Of a DNA stretch of 64,000 nt, positions 12,031 to 22,500 are shown in pieces. Within the stretch, counting starts at the first letter, position 1, and each line of letters opens with the position of its first letter. The position numbers and the translations under genes are program-made. The notes beneath the pieces are model-generated. The model was not told the origin of the DNA. It searched no databases and worked only from the letters and a program-made list of their open reading frames with translations. The stretch spans positions 4,154,001-4,218,000 of the forward strand of contig NC_091049.1 in NCBI RefSeq assembly GCF_963966145.1. Direction: 5' to 3'. This stretch comes from Tenebrio molitor (Eukaryota; Arthropoda; Insecta; Coleoptera; Tenebrionidae).

Positions 12031-12596
12031 GTAATCGGAGGTGGAGCTCTAATGACGTCCTTAATTGTCATTCCTAACAAAATCAGTTTATTTAACTGAC
12101 TTGAACAAAAATTGTTTAAATATGTGTCAGAAACAATTGAAATGTAGGTATTCTCTTGAAATCAGACCAATTTTTATTTTGTTAAAGAAATATATCAAAT
12201 AGAACAGCGCAGCTTTTTGATTGGTACGTTTTGGCATTTACTTCAAACACATAACCTCAATTGGATCATGATTTTATTGTAAACAAATTTATTTAAAGTC
12301 TAAAGTAAAAACAATCATGTAACACTAAGAAAATCAAGAAAGAAATGTTTCAGCAAAGAAAAAATCACAGTACTGCTTGTTTGATGAATAAATGACGTTT
12401 GACATTTGTTTGACAGCTGATGAAGCTGCGCCATACGTTAAGGGAAACAAAAGCAATCTCCAGGAATATTAAAAATAAAGTGTTTCCTAAACATTTTTTT
12501 AACGAAAGAAAAACAATATTTGCTCTTAGAATTTGGTAACAGAACATAAGAAAAAACTAAGAATGCGTTCGTAGTCACCAAGGACTAAGATATAAA

Positions 12597-12872
12597 AGGC
12601 ATTCATGGAAATTTTGCATTTTAATTTGCTAGTAAAGCTGTCTGTTGAATTAGGTTATGTTTTTCTAAGTTTGAGGTTATAAACAGCATCAATGTCTAGT
12701 CCACTGTTGTCAGTTTTACTAGTTTGAGAAGAATACTCAGACATCGCCGAAAATTCAGCAACATACATGTTATTATGTTCATTTTGGTCAGGCACTTGAG
12801 TGACGGAAATCAAACAGTGTGTCCAACGTTAAAAAAGTAAATCTAGGCCTCCCATTATGCGAAAACAACGTG
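12597..12872. mobile_element. MITE family A, copy 3 (left terminus deleted)
   Basis: The core matches copies 1 and 4 (GTTGAATTAGGTTATGTTTT) and the right terminus ends GCGAAAACAACGTG. The left ~26 bp of the terminal repeat is missing, the GGCATTCA flank joining directly to TGGAAATTTTGC. A local insertion near 12760-12800 distinguishes it. Confidence 0.82.
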
Positions 12873-12879
12873 AACGGTG

Positions 12880-15190
12880 ATTAAATATAAATTCGTATTA
12901 AAAACTCCAATAAACAAATTGTTGCGACTTTATTGTCAATTTTTTAATTATTTCATTGGAGATTTTAGTTGCGGTGTTGACTTAATGTTTCACAAAGAAT
13001 TTTAAAAATTAATACAGGTGTAAACGCGAGCTATAACTTTTGGTCGTCAATGTCATTTTTTGACACAATAGCAAGTTCGCGATTGTGAAACGGTCATAAC
13101 CTGTAACATGATGTATGACATTAATTGTCGTTATGTTCTCCTTGTCAAGTTTTATTGTTGAAATGAAACGCAAGTCCAGACAGGTACAGTGAAACAAAAC
13201 TAATTAATCAATGAAATGATTTTTGCTTTGTTAAAATATGATGTAGCGAATTGGGGGCATGATTTTGAGCAATTATCAAAAAAATATCAACATAAGAGAA
13301 CAGTTTTTTTTCAGTCAGAGATGAAATAGCACACCTTGGTATTTACTTACATTTGATTTTAAAGTTCTTTTTCTTAGTTTTCTTTCTTTTCTTCTTCCTC
13401 AGTTGTTTATATTTGTTTGTGCATTATTTTTTTATGTTATTTATTTTTAGAAAGAGATGAGGTTAAGTTGAATGGCGTAGCTAGACCTCATCTCAATAAA
13501 TCTCGGTTATAAAAATTTTATAAAATTTTTATATTACATATTATTATTTGTCTTTGATGTTTTGGTAACATTGGATATAATCGTCCAGGTAATATTTTTT
13601 TCATTTGTGATAATAGAACGAAGTCTTAAAATGACAACATTTATTGTTATTGTTAAAATTAGAGAAGGGACAGAAACAAACAAAATTAATTAAAAATCAA
13701 GTAAAAAGAAGTTTCTCACTGAAATTCTTATTAATTTTGATATGAGAACTTCTGAAGCCAAAAATTAATTTAAATTAAGCGCGACAAACCAACAACATTG
13801 CTGCTAGCGCTTTTTAATTATTTATTTTGATTTAGGTATAAATATCAATTCAGAAGCTTTTTTACAAAGTGTTTGCAGGAACTCTTGAAAATCCTAAATT
13901 TCTGTGATTAAAATATGTATGTAACCATTAAAATTTATGTTTATGTTGTTGCTAAAATATACCTATATATTTTTTAAACACCTAAATACATTGTCGGAAT
14001 TTTTCCTTGAAGATGAATATGTAGATGATAAAACGTTTCTTTTTAAAATAAAAATATGAGAGATTTTGTTAGTAATACCTACCTATAAGGTGTCTATAAA
14101 TGATTGTCGGGTCAAGCCAACTTTGCAAAAAAATATTATTGTGGCGCCTTCTCGAAACAGATGCCCAATTTTAACTGTCACTTCTGACTTTAAGGCGTTT
14201 TGTTCGAGCTTTTTAATCCAGTTTTCGCTCCTTATATGTATTTGTTTTATTACAGCTAATAAACAAAAATCTATATTTTTCAATACGTTCGATTTTAGAG
14301 CTAAACACACTGGCAAAATTTATGAGGTCAGCATTTAGCCAACAACCTAACCTGAAAATGTGACAGCCAGATTTTGGCGAATTTATTCTACACAGGTGTA
14401 AAGCGGCACATTCAAAATTTGATGAGTATTCATAGCAAGCTGGACCAGACAATCATTTATAGATACCTGTAGGTATATTTCTTTCAAACCAGTAGGTATC
14501 ACCTACCACACAAAGAAAACGAAAATAATTCGATAATCACGATTATTAATTGATAACAAACACCAACTAGAGTTCACAATTTGAATTAAAAAAAAAATTG
14601 TACAGGGGGTCTCAAAATTCACAAAACAACTCAATAGAGCAATGTCAACTCAGGTTAGAAAATGAAGAGGGAAATAATAAAAACATTCTATATCTTTTAG
14701 ATTTAAAGATATGGTGGCTCAAAAGGTGCAGCTTTGATCTCATTTATTTTAAATATTAAAAAAGATTTTGACTCTTTGTTTTTTACTGGCCAGTAAGAAG
14801 TGATTTTATTATGTCGGTTTTACCTCAAATAACGTATGGCTTTGATTTTTCTTTCTTATTTCCATGGATACAACAAAAATTTGCAGATCATTGGGATAAA
14901 TTGAATGTATTTTTATTTTTCACTTTAGTATAATTGAATGATAACTCCTAGGATACGAAATACGTAAACATGTCCATAACAACCGGGACATAATAAGAAT
15001 AAGCGGGCGTAATGAATTCATAACGCCCTCATCAATTCATAATTGCAACACAAAAGAAAATTTGACAATTATAAATAAACAATTTGTTTTTGTTTCATAG
15101 GCTACCAAATGTTGTATTTATGTAGGTAAAGCGTACACAAAGATGCCAATTCTTTGTCATTTTTTTAAAGAGTATGTAGTGAAAAATAAA
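12880..15190. other. Gene-free AT-rich sequence
   Basis: Low-complexity A/T sequence with a small AGATGAGGT/ACCTCATCT hairpin near 13456-13491. Nothing else recognised. Confidence 0.6.
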
Positions 15191-15198
15191 ATCTTGTA

Positions 15199-15304
15199 TG
15201 CACCACGGCGTCACCGAATGATTACGCCCATCGAACGATATCCATCTCTCGGGCTGGATTCATCGTTCTCCGGGCGTAATCATCGTTGTAACGCCCTTGG
15301 TGCA
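15199..15304. repeat. Foldback with ~42-bp arms
   Basis: TGCACCACGGCGTCACCGAA and GATTACGCCCATCGAACGAT on the left pair imperfectly with ATCGTTCTCCGGGCGTAATC and TAACGCCCTTGGTGCA on the right. GGGCGTAAT also recurs at about 15003. GC-rich MITE-like insertion. Confidence 0.7.
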
Positions 15305-15896
15305 TAAATAGCTAAAATGTTGCCAGACTCATGGCCGTTTGCACCAACGTTTCTTATATTTTTAAACCAAGCTTAACAACAATTGTTGCTACGATTTTAA
15401 TAATTGTAACCAAGGTTAACGTGAAACATTGGGTAAATCGCCTAGAAAGTGAGAGGACACATATCACTTTCCGATTTTTTGGTTTTCAAGTTTAATTCGG
15501 TATGAAATTTTGATTTTTCTGGTGTCCATCGTTGACACCAGTGCTCGACTTTCGTTAATTAAAAGCTTTTTGAAAATAACAGTTTCTATTTCAGTGTTTT
15601 CGACGTCTAATCAGTAGATAATTAGCTTCAACTTATTAAAAATGCTCTGGGCGTTAATTAATATCAGAATTGTTACTATTCTGTGAAAATAAGATCGAAC
15701 AGTGAAGTGAGAATAAAATTTTTTGTTTGGGACATTTTGCATAATTTTACTGAATCGTTTTCAAGATACATAATAAACAAATTGTAAATAAGTTTTCAAA
15801 AAATTGGTACTTAGATAATACAAGAACATCTTGATTGATTGAACAAAAAAATACCTATTTTATTATTATAACATGATATTGGAACAAATACTAATT

Positions 15897-16604
15897 CGTA
15901 TCCCACCTCCACCCGGCGGCACGGCAATTTTGCCGGAGTACATACACTATTACGGATATTACTATCAAGTAATAGTGCAGTGCTTATCAACATAATTACC
16001 GGCGTCTCGCCTCCGCATTTTGACTTTGTTGTGTATTATGTTCTGTGTCAATGTTAAGGAACTTCCTCACGATGTGACATGAGTATAATAATATATCTTT
16101 TTGAATTTCAACTACCAATTTGTTATCTAAATCCAGAATTTTTAAATTTTTAAAAAGAGATTGCGGTACTATTCCCGTTGCTGAAATTACAAGTGGTAAA
16201 ATCGAAATTTTTTCTAATTATTATTAATTAAATATTATTCTTTAGACAACTAACAACAAAAAGAGATATAATTAATCAAGTACCTACATAACATTTTTGT
16301 TTTACAATACAAAAATTTCCGATAATAATGCGAAATCTGGAAAAGTGCCGCGAATGCTTGCAGCGTTTCCACGTTGAATGACAAGGGAAATCCTCTCGAA
16401 AAGGAATTTCTTTGATTTTGAATCGCCCGATTCCGCAATAAGTCGGTTTCCGATGACATTAATGAAATCGATGGCTTCTTTGCACCAAGGACCTAAGGTT
16501 TCAAAGGCTAAACCTTTAAATATGTAATTTGATGAAATAATTGAACTATAACTAAAGTTAGCTCCATCACAAAAATGTAATTGAAAAAAATTGATCATGC
16601 TCAA
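15897..16604 (-). mobile_element. Non-LTR retrotransposon (LINE) 3' part, minus strand
   Basis: Downstream part of a LINE. 16604-16302 encodes a fragment with AFETLGPWCKEAIDF and SLVIQRGNAASIRGTFPDF, a pattern I associate with insect retroelement polyproteins. 16215-15996 encodes LPLVISATGIVPQSLFKNL, LLYSCHIVRKFLNI and a stop at 15998-15996, matching the conserved C-terminal tail of insect non-LTR ORF2 proteins. 15995-15897 is the 3' UTR, shared with the truncated copy at 50705-50818. The reverse transcriptase core itself is absent. Confidence 0.7.
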
Positions 16605-16619
16605 CCATAGAATATTAAT

Positions 16620-17690
16620 TGTAGATTGTGCCTACCGAGTTTCAGAATTTTTGGACAATTATTAAATGTGTAATCGCAAAAATGGTACCTAAGTGTTGGA
16701 CCACGCTGTATTTGCTAAGTTTGCGTTTGCAAGCCAAACAAAAATAGTAATAACAATGCCATTTTTTAAATTTCCATACATAATAAGCTTATTATTACGG
16801 TTGTTATTAAAAAAAAAAATGTTTAGAATCTAATTTTGGCGCCAAATGCCGAGTTCCAATGCAAAAATAAGTAGATATTTTTAATTTTTAGTGTCTTGAA
16901 CACGAAGAAACGTATCAAAAGCAAATGAAAACAATTTGTTATTCTTTATTCGACAACTGAAACAGATATTGGAACAGAAACTGATTTTGAAACTATGAAA
17001 AAAAAAAAGATAAGTACACTGAACTTTTTAAATATTAGAGCATTAAGTAAGCACACTTGCCGTTACCAGATTCCGTTTTATAAACAGTTTATTTTATCTT
17101 CGCTTGTTGTGTCTTGTTTTTTACGAATTATTGAAGACTAGATTGCGATAGTGATTCTGCGAAAAATGTTCCCTAAGATATCCTCAAAGCGGGTAAAGGG
17201 ACATAATTGGATTTATCACAAAAACATAATTTAAAAAAAATGATATGATATGAATTACGAAAGATGTAATTTTGGCTTAATTGTTCAGTAAAACAAAATC
17301 TTTAACACCTTTAAAACCACCGGGGTCTGTTTCATCTGAATCAGTTTTAATTATGTTATTAGTTGTACGTTTGATTTTAAATAGTAAAAAAATTATAATT
17401 GAAATATAATCTTTTTTACATCTTATTACAAATGATGCTTTTATTCTACAGAGAGAAAATAGCATAACTTTCAATACCAAAACGAGGGAATAAATCGCAA
17501 CTTTTTGTTGAGGCAGCAGAAAAAGTTAAAAAAGTAGAATGTCAAAACACCTTCAAAATCAAGCAAATTAGATGAATTTACTAGTGACCACAAAGAAGGC
17601 AATTATTTATTACACTAGATATCACAAAATCCAAATATTCTGTCAATCTTTGTAATTTTTTGGTAGATAGGTACACAGGTATATGTATTA
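16620..17690. other. Gene-free AT-rich sequence
   Basis: No repeat copy, coding frame or RNA gene recognised. Confidence 0.6.
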
Positions 17691-17697
17691 TAAAAAA

Positions 17698-17760
17698 GGG
17701 GCATGGCAACCAGGCCGTATTTGTTTATCATAAGACATATTTTTTTCATCAAGTAATTCT
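17698..17760 (-). mobile_element. LINE 3'-tail fragment
   Basis: Plus-strand text GGCAACCAGGCCGTATTTG then TTTATCATAAGAC and CATCAAGTAATTC aligns to the same 3'-end consensus as the copies near 9321 and 28932. Confidence 0.55.
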
Positions 17761-17839
17761 AATACATCTCTTTTCATTACATTATCTTAATACATTATCA
17801 ATCATATTATAAATTATTTTTCCATACACCCACTTTTTG

Positions 17840-18028
17840 TATGACATTCAGGTCGAAGATGATTCATTCGCATTACGGATACTGCTATCAAACAATCAAG
17901 CAATAAAGTGACAAGTGAAAGAAATTTTTCCGGCGGCCACCCATCCAAATATTAACCACGTGCAGAGTTGCTTTACTAGATACTCTGATCCAATGAAAAT
18001 TAATGCTTTCATGTGCTAGAGCCGCAGT
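17840..18028 (-). mobile_element. 5S rRNA-headed SINE, copy 2 (nearly full 5S head)
   Basis: On the minus strand the element starts with about 95 bp collinear with nearly all of eukaryotic 5S rRNA: 17932-18028 on the plus strand reads as its complement, with GGCGGCCACCCATCCAAATA, TTAACCACG, AGTTGCTTTACT and TGCTTTCA...GCCGCAG in register. It continues into a LINE-like tail (TTTGATAGCAGTATCCGTAA). SINE3-type organisation. Confidence 0.68.
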
Positions 18029-18095
18029 ATTATTATTATTATCTATTAAAATTTAATTGTTATCTGTATTTTTTAAAATGTAATACATACCTACA

Positions 18096-18279
18096 TACAG
18101 TCGCGGACAAAAAAAAGTAGGACAAGTCTTATTAAGAAATTTAGCTAAAATTGAGTTGAATAAACCGGGTTTACTATAATAAATAAATAAATATTTTAAT
18201 GGTAACCATAGAAACACTAGGTAAACAGACTTACATTAGCGAAAAAACATTGTCCTACTTTTTTCTGTCCGCGACTGTA
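18096..18279. mobile_element. Tc1/mariner-type MITE (184 bp, TA target sites)
   Basis: Perfectly delimited: TACAGTCGCGGACAAAAAAA at the left and the complement TTTTTTCTGTCCGCGACTGTA at the right, with about 30-bp inverted termini running on to GTAGGACA / TGTCCTAC. No coding content. Confidence 0.85.
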
Positions 18280-18339
18280 TGTATTTGTAAAACATATTTA
18301 CATAATTGGTTTTAGACTCTTTCTCCAAAGCACTAGCCA

Positions 18340-18880
18340 ATTTAATTTAATTTAATTTTTAACTAATTTGGATATGTTGGCTTCAACTGTAATATGTATT
18401 AATGATTTTATAATCACTCGAATTTGATTCAATTAGATTTTAATTTGACTAATAAGTATTTAATTATGTATCATTTTTCTTAAGTTTTAATTTGCAATAA
18501 CTTTCCTCCAGTTGTCTGTTGTTTTACAACACCTAACTACACAATAAACATTTATGATTAAATCTCCTCGAGTTTACTAATTTTAGTTACTAATTAATTA
18601 TGAAGGCTTAAATTTTACTTAATTATGATTAATTTTTCTTTCATATAGCCCTTTTTGCTTGAGAAATTTTAAATTATGAGTTAGCAGTCCATCCAATCAA
18701 ATTTAAACAAATTTTTAGTAATTAGATCGTTCAGTAATTAAGTAATAATACTAATTAGTCCAACTCCTAAATAATTTATACTAATTTATACTAAGTTTTT
18801 AGCTAATTGACTGTCAAATTTCAATGAAATTCAGTGAAGGACGTAATATTCAATTTGATTCAAGTTTTATTTACCAAATG
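18340..18880. promoter_or_regulatory. AT-rich block dense in TAAT/ATTA cores upstream of the Pax gene
   Basis: About 540 bp of interlocking AATTTAATTT, TTAATTATGATTAATT and TAATTAATTA strings, ending 650 bp before the Pax start codon. TAAT...ATTA palindromic pairs are the preferred targets of paired-class homeodomain dimers (family knowledge), so auto- or cross-regulation is conceivable. It could equally be simple AT-rich drift. Confidence 0.35.
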
Positions 18881-19399
18881 GTAAAAACTTTCTAATTAGA
18901 TTTCTTTTCAGTTGAAGAGAAACGGCATAAAATCGGTAGATCTGTGCATCGCATCCTTCATCCTTTGATCAACCAGAAATTAAACAGAACTCGTTTCGAT
19001 ACAGAAAATGTGTCATATTTTAGGAAGCGAATTTTTTTTCGAAAAGAACAAACGCGTGTTCTTTGTGCAAACTGTCAAAACAGCTGTCGCCCTGATGGTA
19101 ATTCAATTGTAAACCGAGCTGTCCCACATGAATGGGTCGACACTTGGGTCACATTACACTCGACACCCCCAACAAAGGGTGTCGAAAATAATCGCCGGAT
19201 CATAACAGCAGAACACTCCAGTTCGTCTACCGTCGCTGTAGAAAGCTCAACACCCGAAATTACCTGATCGTAGTAGGCGTATCAAATGGGTGGAGCTTCA
19301 GCACGAGAACATCACTACAAGTCATAATATTTAGTTAGTTAGTTCCAAGGAGTAGCTCGTGTGGTGTGGATCGAAGTTCCCCGAAAAAAACGCCGTCAA

Positions 19400-19514
19400 A
19401 GAGTTCAGTTCGAAGTTGAGATGTGTCGCCCTTAGTGCAGTACCAGTGGTACTCCCGCCCTAAATGAGGAGTTTGGAGGTTTCTTGAGTGCGCGTTCCGT
19501 TCCCGCAGAAAGCA
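19400..19514 (+). promoter_or_regulatory. Candidate core promoter and 5' UTR of the Pax3/7 gene
   Basis: TCAGTT at 19405-19410 matches the arthropod initiator, with the A at 19407 as the possible +1. This gives a 5' UTR of about 108 nt before ATG 19515. An AGTGC near +28 only loosely resembles a downstream promoter element and no TATA box is obvious. It rests on motif match and position alone. Confidence 0.33.
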
Positions 19515-19575
19515 ATGACTGTTACGGGCAATTTGGGCATTATGCACAGACACTGCTTTGGATATCCATTTCAAG
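19515..19575 (+). CDS. gsb-n: Pax3/7 exon 1 (N-terminus, ends in GYPFQ)
   Basis: A short first coding exon of 20 codons plus one base. It ends in the Phe-Gly-Tyr-Pro-Phe-Gln segment that precedes GQGRVNQLGG in Gsb-type proteins, immediately followed by a GTAGAG donor. Splicing to 19635 across a 59-bp intron restores the Gly of GQGRV. The intron has a TGCTAAC branch-like heptamer at 19609-19615 and a TTGCCAG acceptor. An unspliced reading from ATG 19610 would give a different, less family-like N-terminus. Confidence 0.82.
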
Positions 19576-22500
19576 GTAGAGCGCACGTTTGCCACCCCAT
19601 TTTGCGGCGATGCTAACCGCGGCTCTGTTGCCAGGTCAAGGTCGGGTCAACCAGCTGGGTGGCGTCTTCATAAACGGGCGACCCTTGCCCAACCACATAA
19701 GACTGAAGATTGTTGAGATGGCCGCCAACGGGATCCGACCCTGCGTCATCTCCAGACAGTTGAGGGTGTCCCACGGGTGCGTCAGCAAGATACTGAACAG
19801 ATACCAGGTGAGGGTTTTGGACCGGGAGATTTATGGCTAATGGGAGATTGCTTAATTGGAATCGGTAAAGTACGTGATTCGTCATTGGTTATCGATTTTT
19901 AATTAGTGAGGAATGTAATGGCTTTCTGTTGTGACTAATATATGGGTCAGGTTGTTATCATGGTCGTAAAAAGGATTTTTGCGGGTTTTAGAGGTTGCGC
20001 GATTTGCATGGTGGGTGTGCGACGGATCGAAGGTACCGACGGAAGAGATTCTGGTACTGCTAACAATAAGTACCACAACGCATAATTCAAAAATCACTCT
20101 TCCTGATGATTCTTTCAAAATTTTTCTTTTCGAATCTTCAATTCTATTTATATTTAAATGGCAATTTCTCAAAAACCAGATGACGGTACCCTGATGGTAC
20201 CGAATTTGAAACACCACCACGCAGAGATTTTGTGACAATTCGCACAAAACATTTGCCTTATTTTCAAAATCTCTTACTATTTATTGTGATTGCGCACTTA
20301 AACCTTTCATTCCCTTTGAGATTCTGGTGAAGTACCTACTTGTGTTGCTACATTTGAGAACATTTTTAAATCGGAATCTGATATCGATAGTACCGAATTT
20401 CAAACACTAAACACAAATTTGCCAAAACACTAGCTAGGGTTGTTTTTTTAATTTAGAGAAAACTTCAACCATTTACTATGATTGAGCACTTTATGGTATC
20501 ATTTTCTCCGGGATTCTAGCGAAGTACCACTCGTGTTAATGAAGTTACGAAGAAAAGTTTTAAATTTGAATCTGCTATTTTTTTTCAAGTTACAATTTCT
20601 CCTTCACAAAAACTTAATTTAAATAATCATTCTTTCAATTTAAATTGCGGTGAGGTACCATAAGTTGGTACCAAATTTCGGACACCGCGTAATGAATTGG
20701 AATAATGAGATGGAGGTTCTTGAAATTTGGAATTAAACAGTAATTACCGTACAATAAAAGCAATTGGTTACAGATTTTGTTTTTCAAAGTTCGGGTTCGT
20801 ATTTTGTAGATGTGGTACTAGTAGTGCTGAAATCTTGGGTTCTTGACGTCCACTTTCTCACAAATTTAAATTTTTGCGTTTAACAATTTAATTGAAATAA
20901 TTATTCTATCCTGCCAGCTGAGTTGGTCTAATTATTGTGAACTCGAAAATGGTACCATAATTCGGTACCCACTCCCGAAAAGCAAATAACGATTTGGAAT
21001 CTGTGGGAACAATACTTATTATTATTAAAACTAGTAAAACATTATCATTTTTAAAGTAATAAGACATGTATTTCAAATTTTTGAAACTTTATTTTGACAA
21101 TTACTTGATCTAAAAATGTATCAATTTTGATTTTTTATGTCAAATTTTAAAAACAAGTTTTTAACTAGTTATTAGAATAAATTATGTTATCAGACTTGCA
21201 GCTTAGCACTTTCAGATTTTATTTGACTAATTTTAAAACGTCTGAGCAGGTACCTAGATTTAGACCAAAAATAAAAATTTGGCACCACTAGTTACCAAGG
21301 TACTTCTTTTTGAAATTTGAGTTGTTCAAGAAATGTTAACAAGAAATCCAAATTTGATTTACTATTTTAGTGTCGAGATTGATTTATTTGTTTTAGTTTT
21401 TCAAAATTTCAATTTTTAACGACCATGACAACTTTCCCATTTTTCAAAAATTTAAATCTAGAATGCTATATTCTTGAGCTTCTCAAAAATTGTTTAGCAC
21501 AAACAAAAAAAACTTAATAAGTTTTTCACACATTCCAAATCAGACAACCAGATTTCCTGGAAAGTGCTTCTGAAATTTGAAAAAAATCAAACAAATCAAG
21601 TCATTTTGACTTAATTTCTTAATAGTTAGTTTTACAATGTTTTTCTTTTGATTTTCCTCTTTTGTCAACTGTATTTCACAACTTCTCAAAACTATTTCAT
21701 ATTTACATCACTTTGACATTTAATAGAGATAGGAAATAGTTTTGAGAAATAGGGAAATATAATTGACAAAAGAAGAAAACCAAAAAAAAAACAGTGTAGA
21801 TTAAATTAAAAAAAAAAAGAGTCTACTATAAAGTCTACGCTAGACTTAAAATATTCAAAATTCTTTAGGTTTTCTAAAATGAAAGCGAAATAAAGATGAT
21901 GATGATAAGCTTTTCGCAAGTTGGTGTTTTTTCTTTGAAATTAAAGGTTCATTTTTTCGAGAGTTCATTTTAAATAATTGTTTTTTAGGTTTAGAACGTT
22001 TAACAAAAGAAGTCAATAGAAATAGCTCAGTTATTTAAATCTTCGAATAATTGTATCCAATTAGCTTTCACAAATTTGATTAATTTTTCAATTTAAGGAA
22101 CAACTTAATTGAAATAATTGTTCCACAATCTCAGAATCAATGTAAACCTGAACGTAGTACCATAATTTGTAACCCATAATTTGGCACCCGTTTTGAAGTA
22201 CCAAATAAAAATCTAAATTTGATTATTTTTTATTTAAACACGTAAACACGTTTTAGATGTGGATTGTCAAACTCAAGGTCACTTAAAACTTATGATTGAA
22301 CTGTACGTTAGTGAGAAATCTGTCATAAATACCAAACAGGTACTCTTATCTATCTTATATACGCGCCTAGTTACTTTTTCTGGTAGTGCCAACTTAACGA
22401 CAAGTCCCCAGTCCACATCTATAACGTTCCGACAATAGATACTGTTTGAAATAAACTTAGATTTTCCTTCAACAAAAAATTTAAAAATCACCTAAACTTC

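Noticed and set aside
12410..12460. CTGATGA...GAAAC arrangement resembling a hammerhead ribozyme core
   Set aside because: The sequence between the two motifs cannot form the required stem II, and no stem I/III pairing is seen.
19589..19640. Unspliced start of the paired-domain exon (TTG 19589 or ATG 19610)
   Set aside because: A 59-bp GT-AG intron with a branch-point-like TGCTAAC joins the upstream GYPFQ segment in frame, reproducing the N-terminus typical of Gsb-type proteins.
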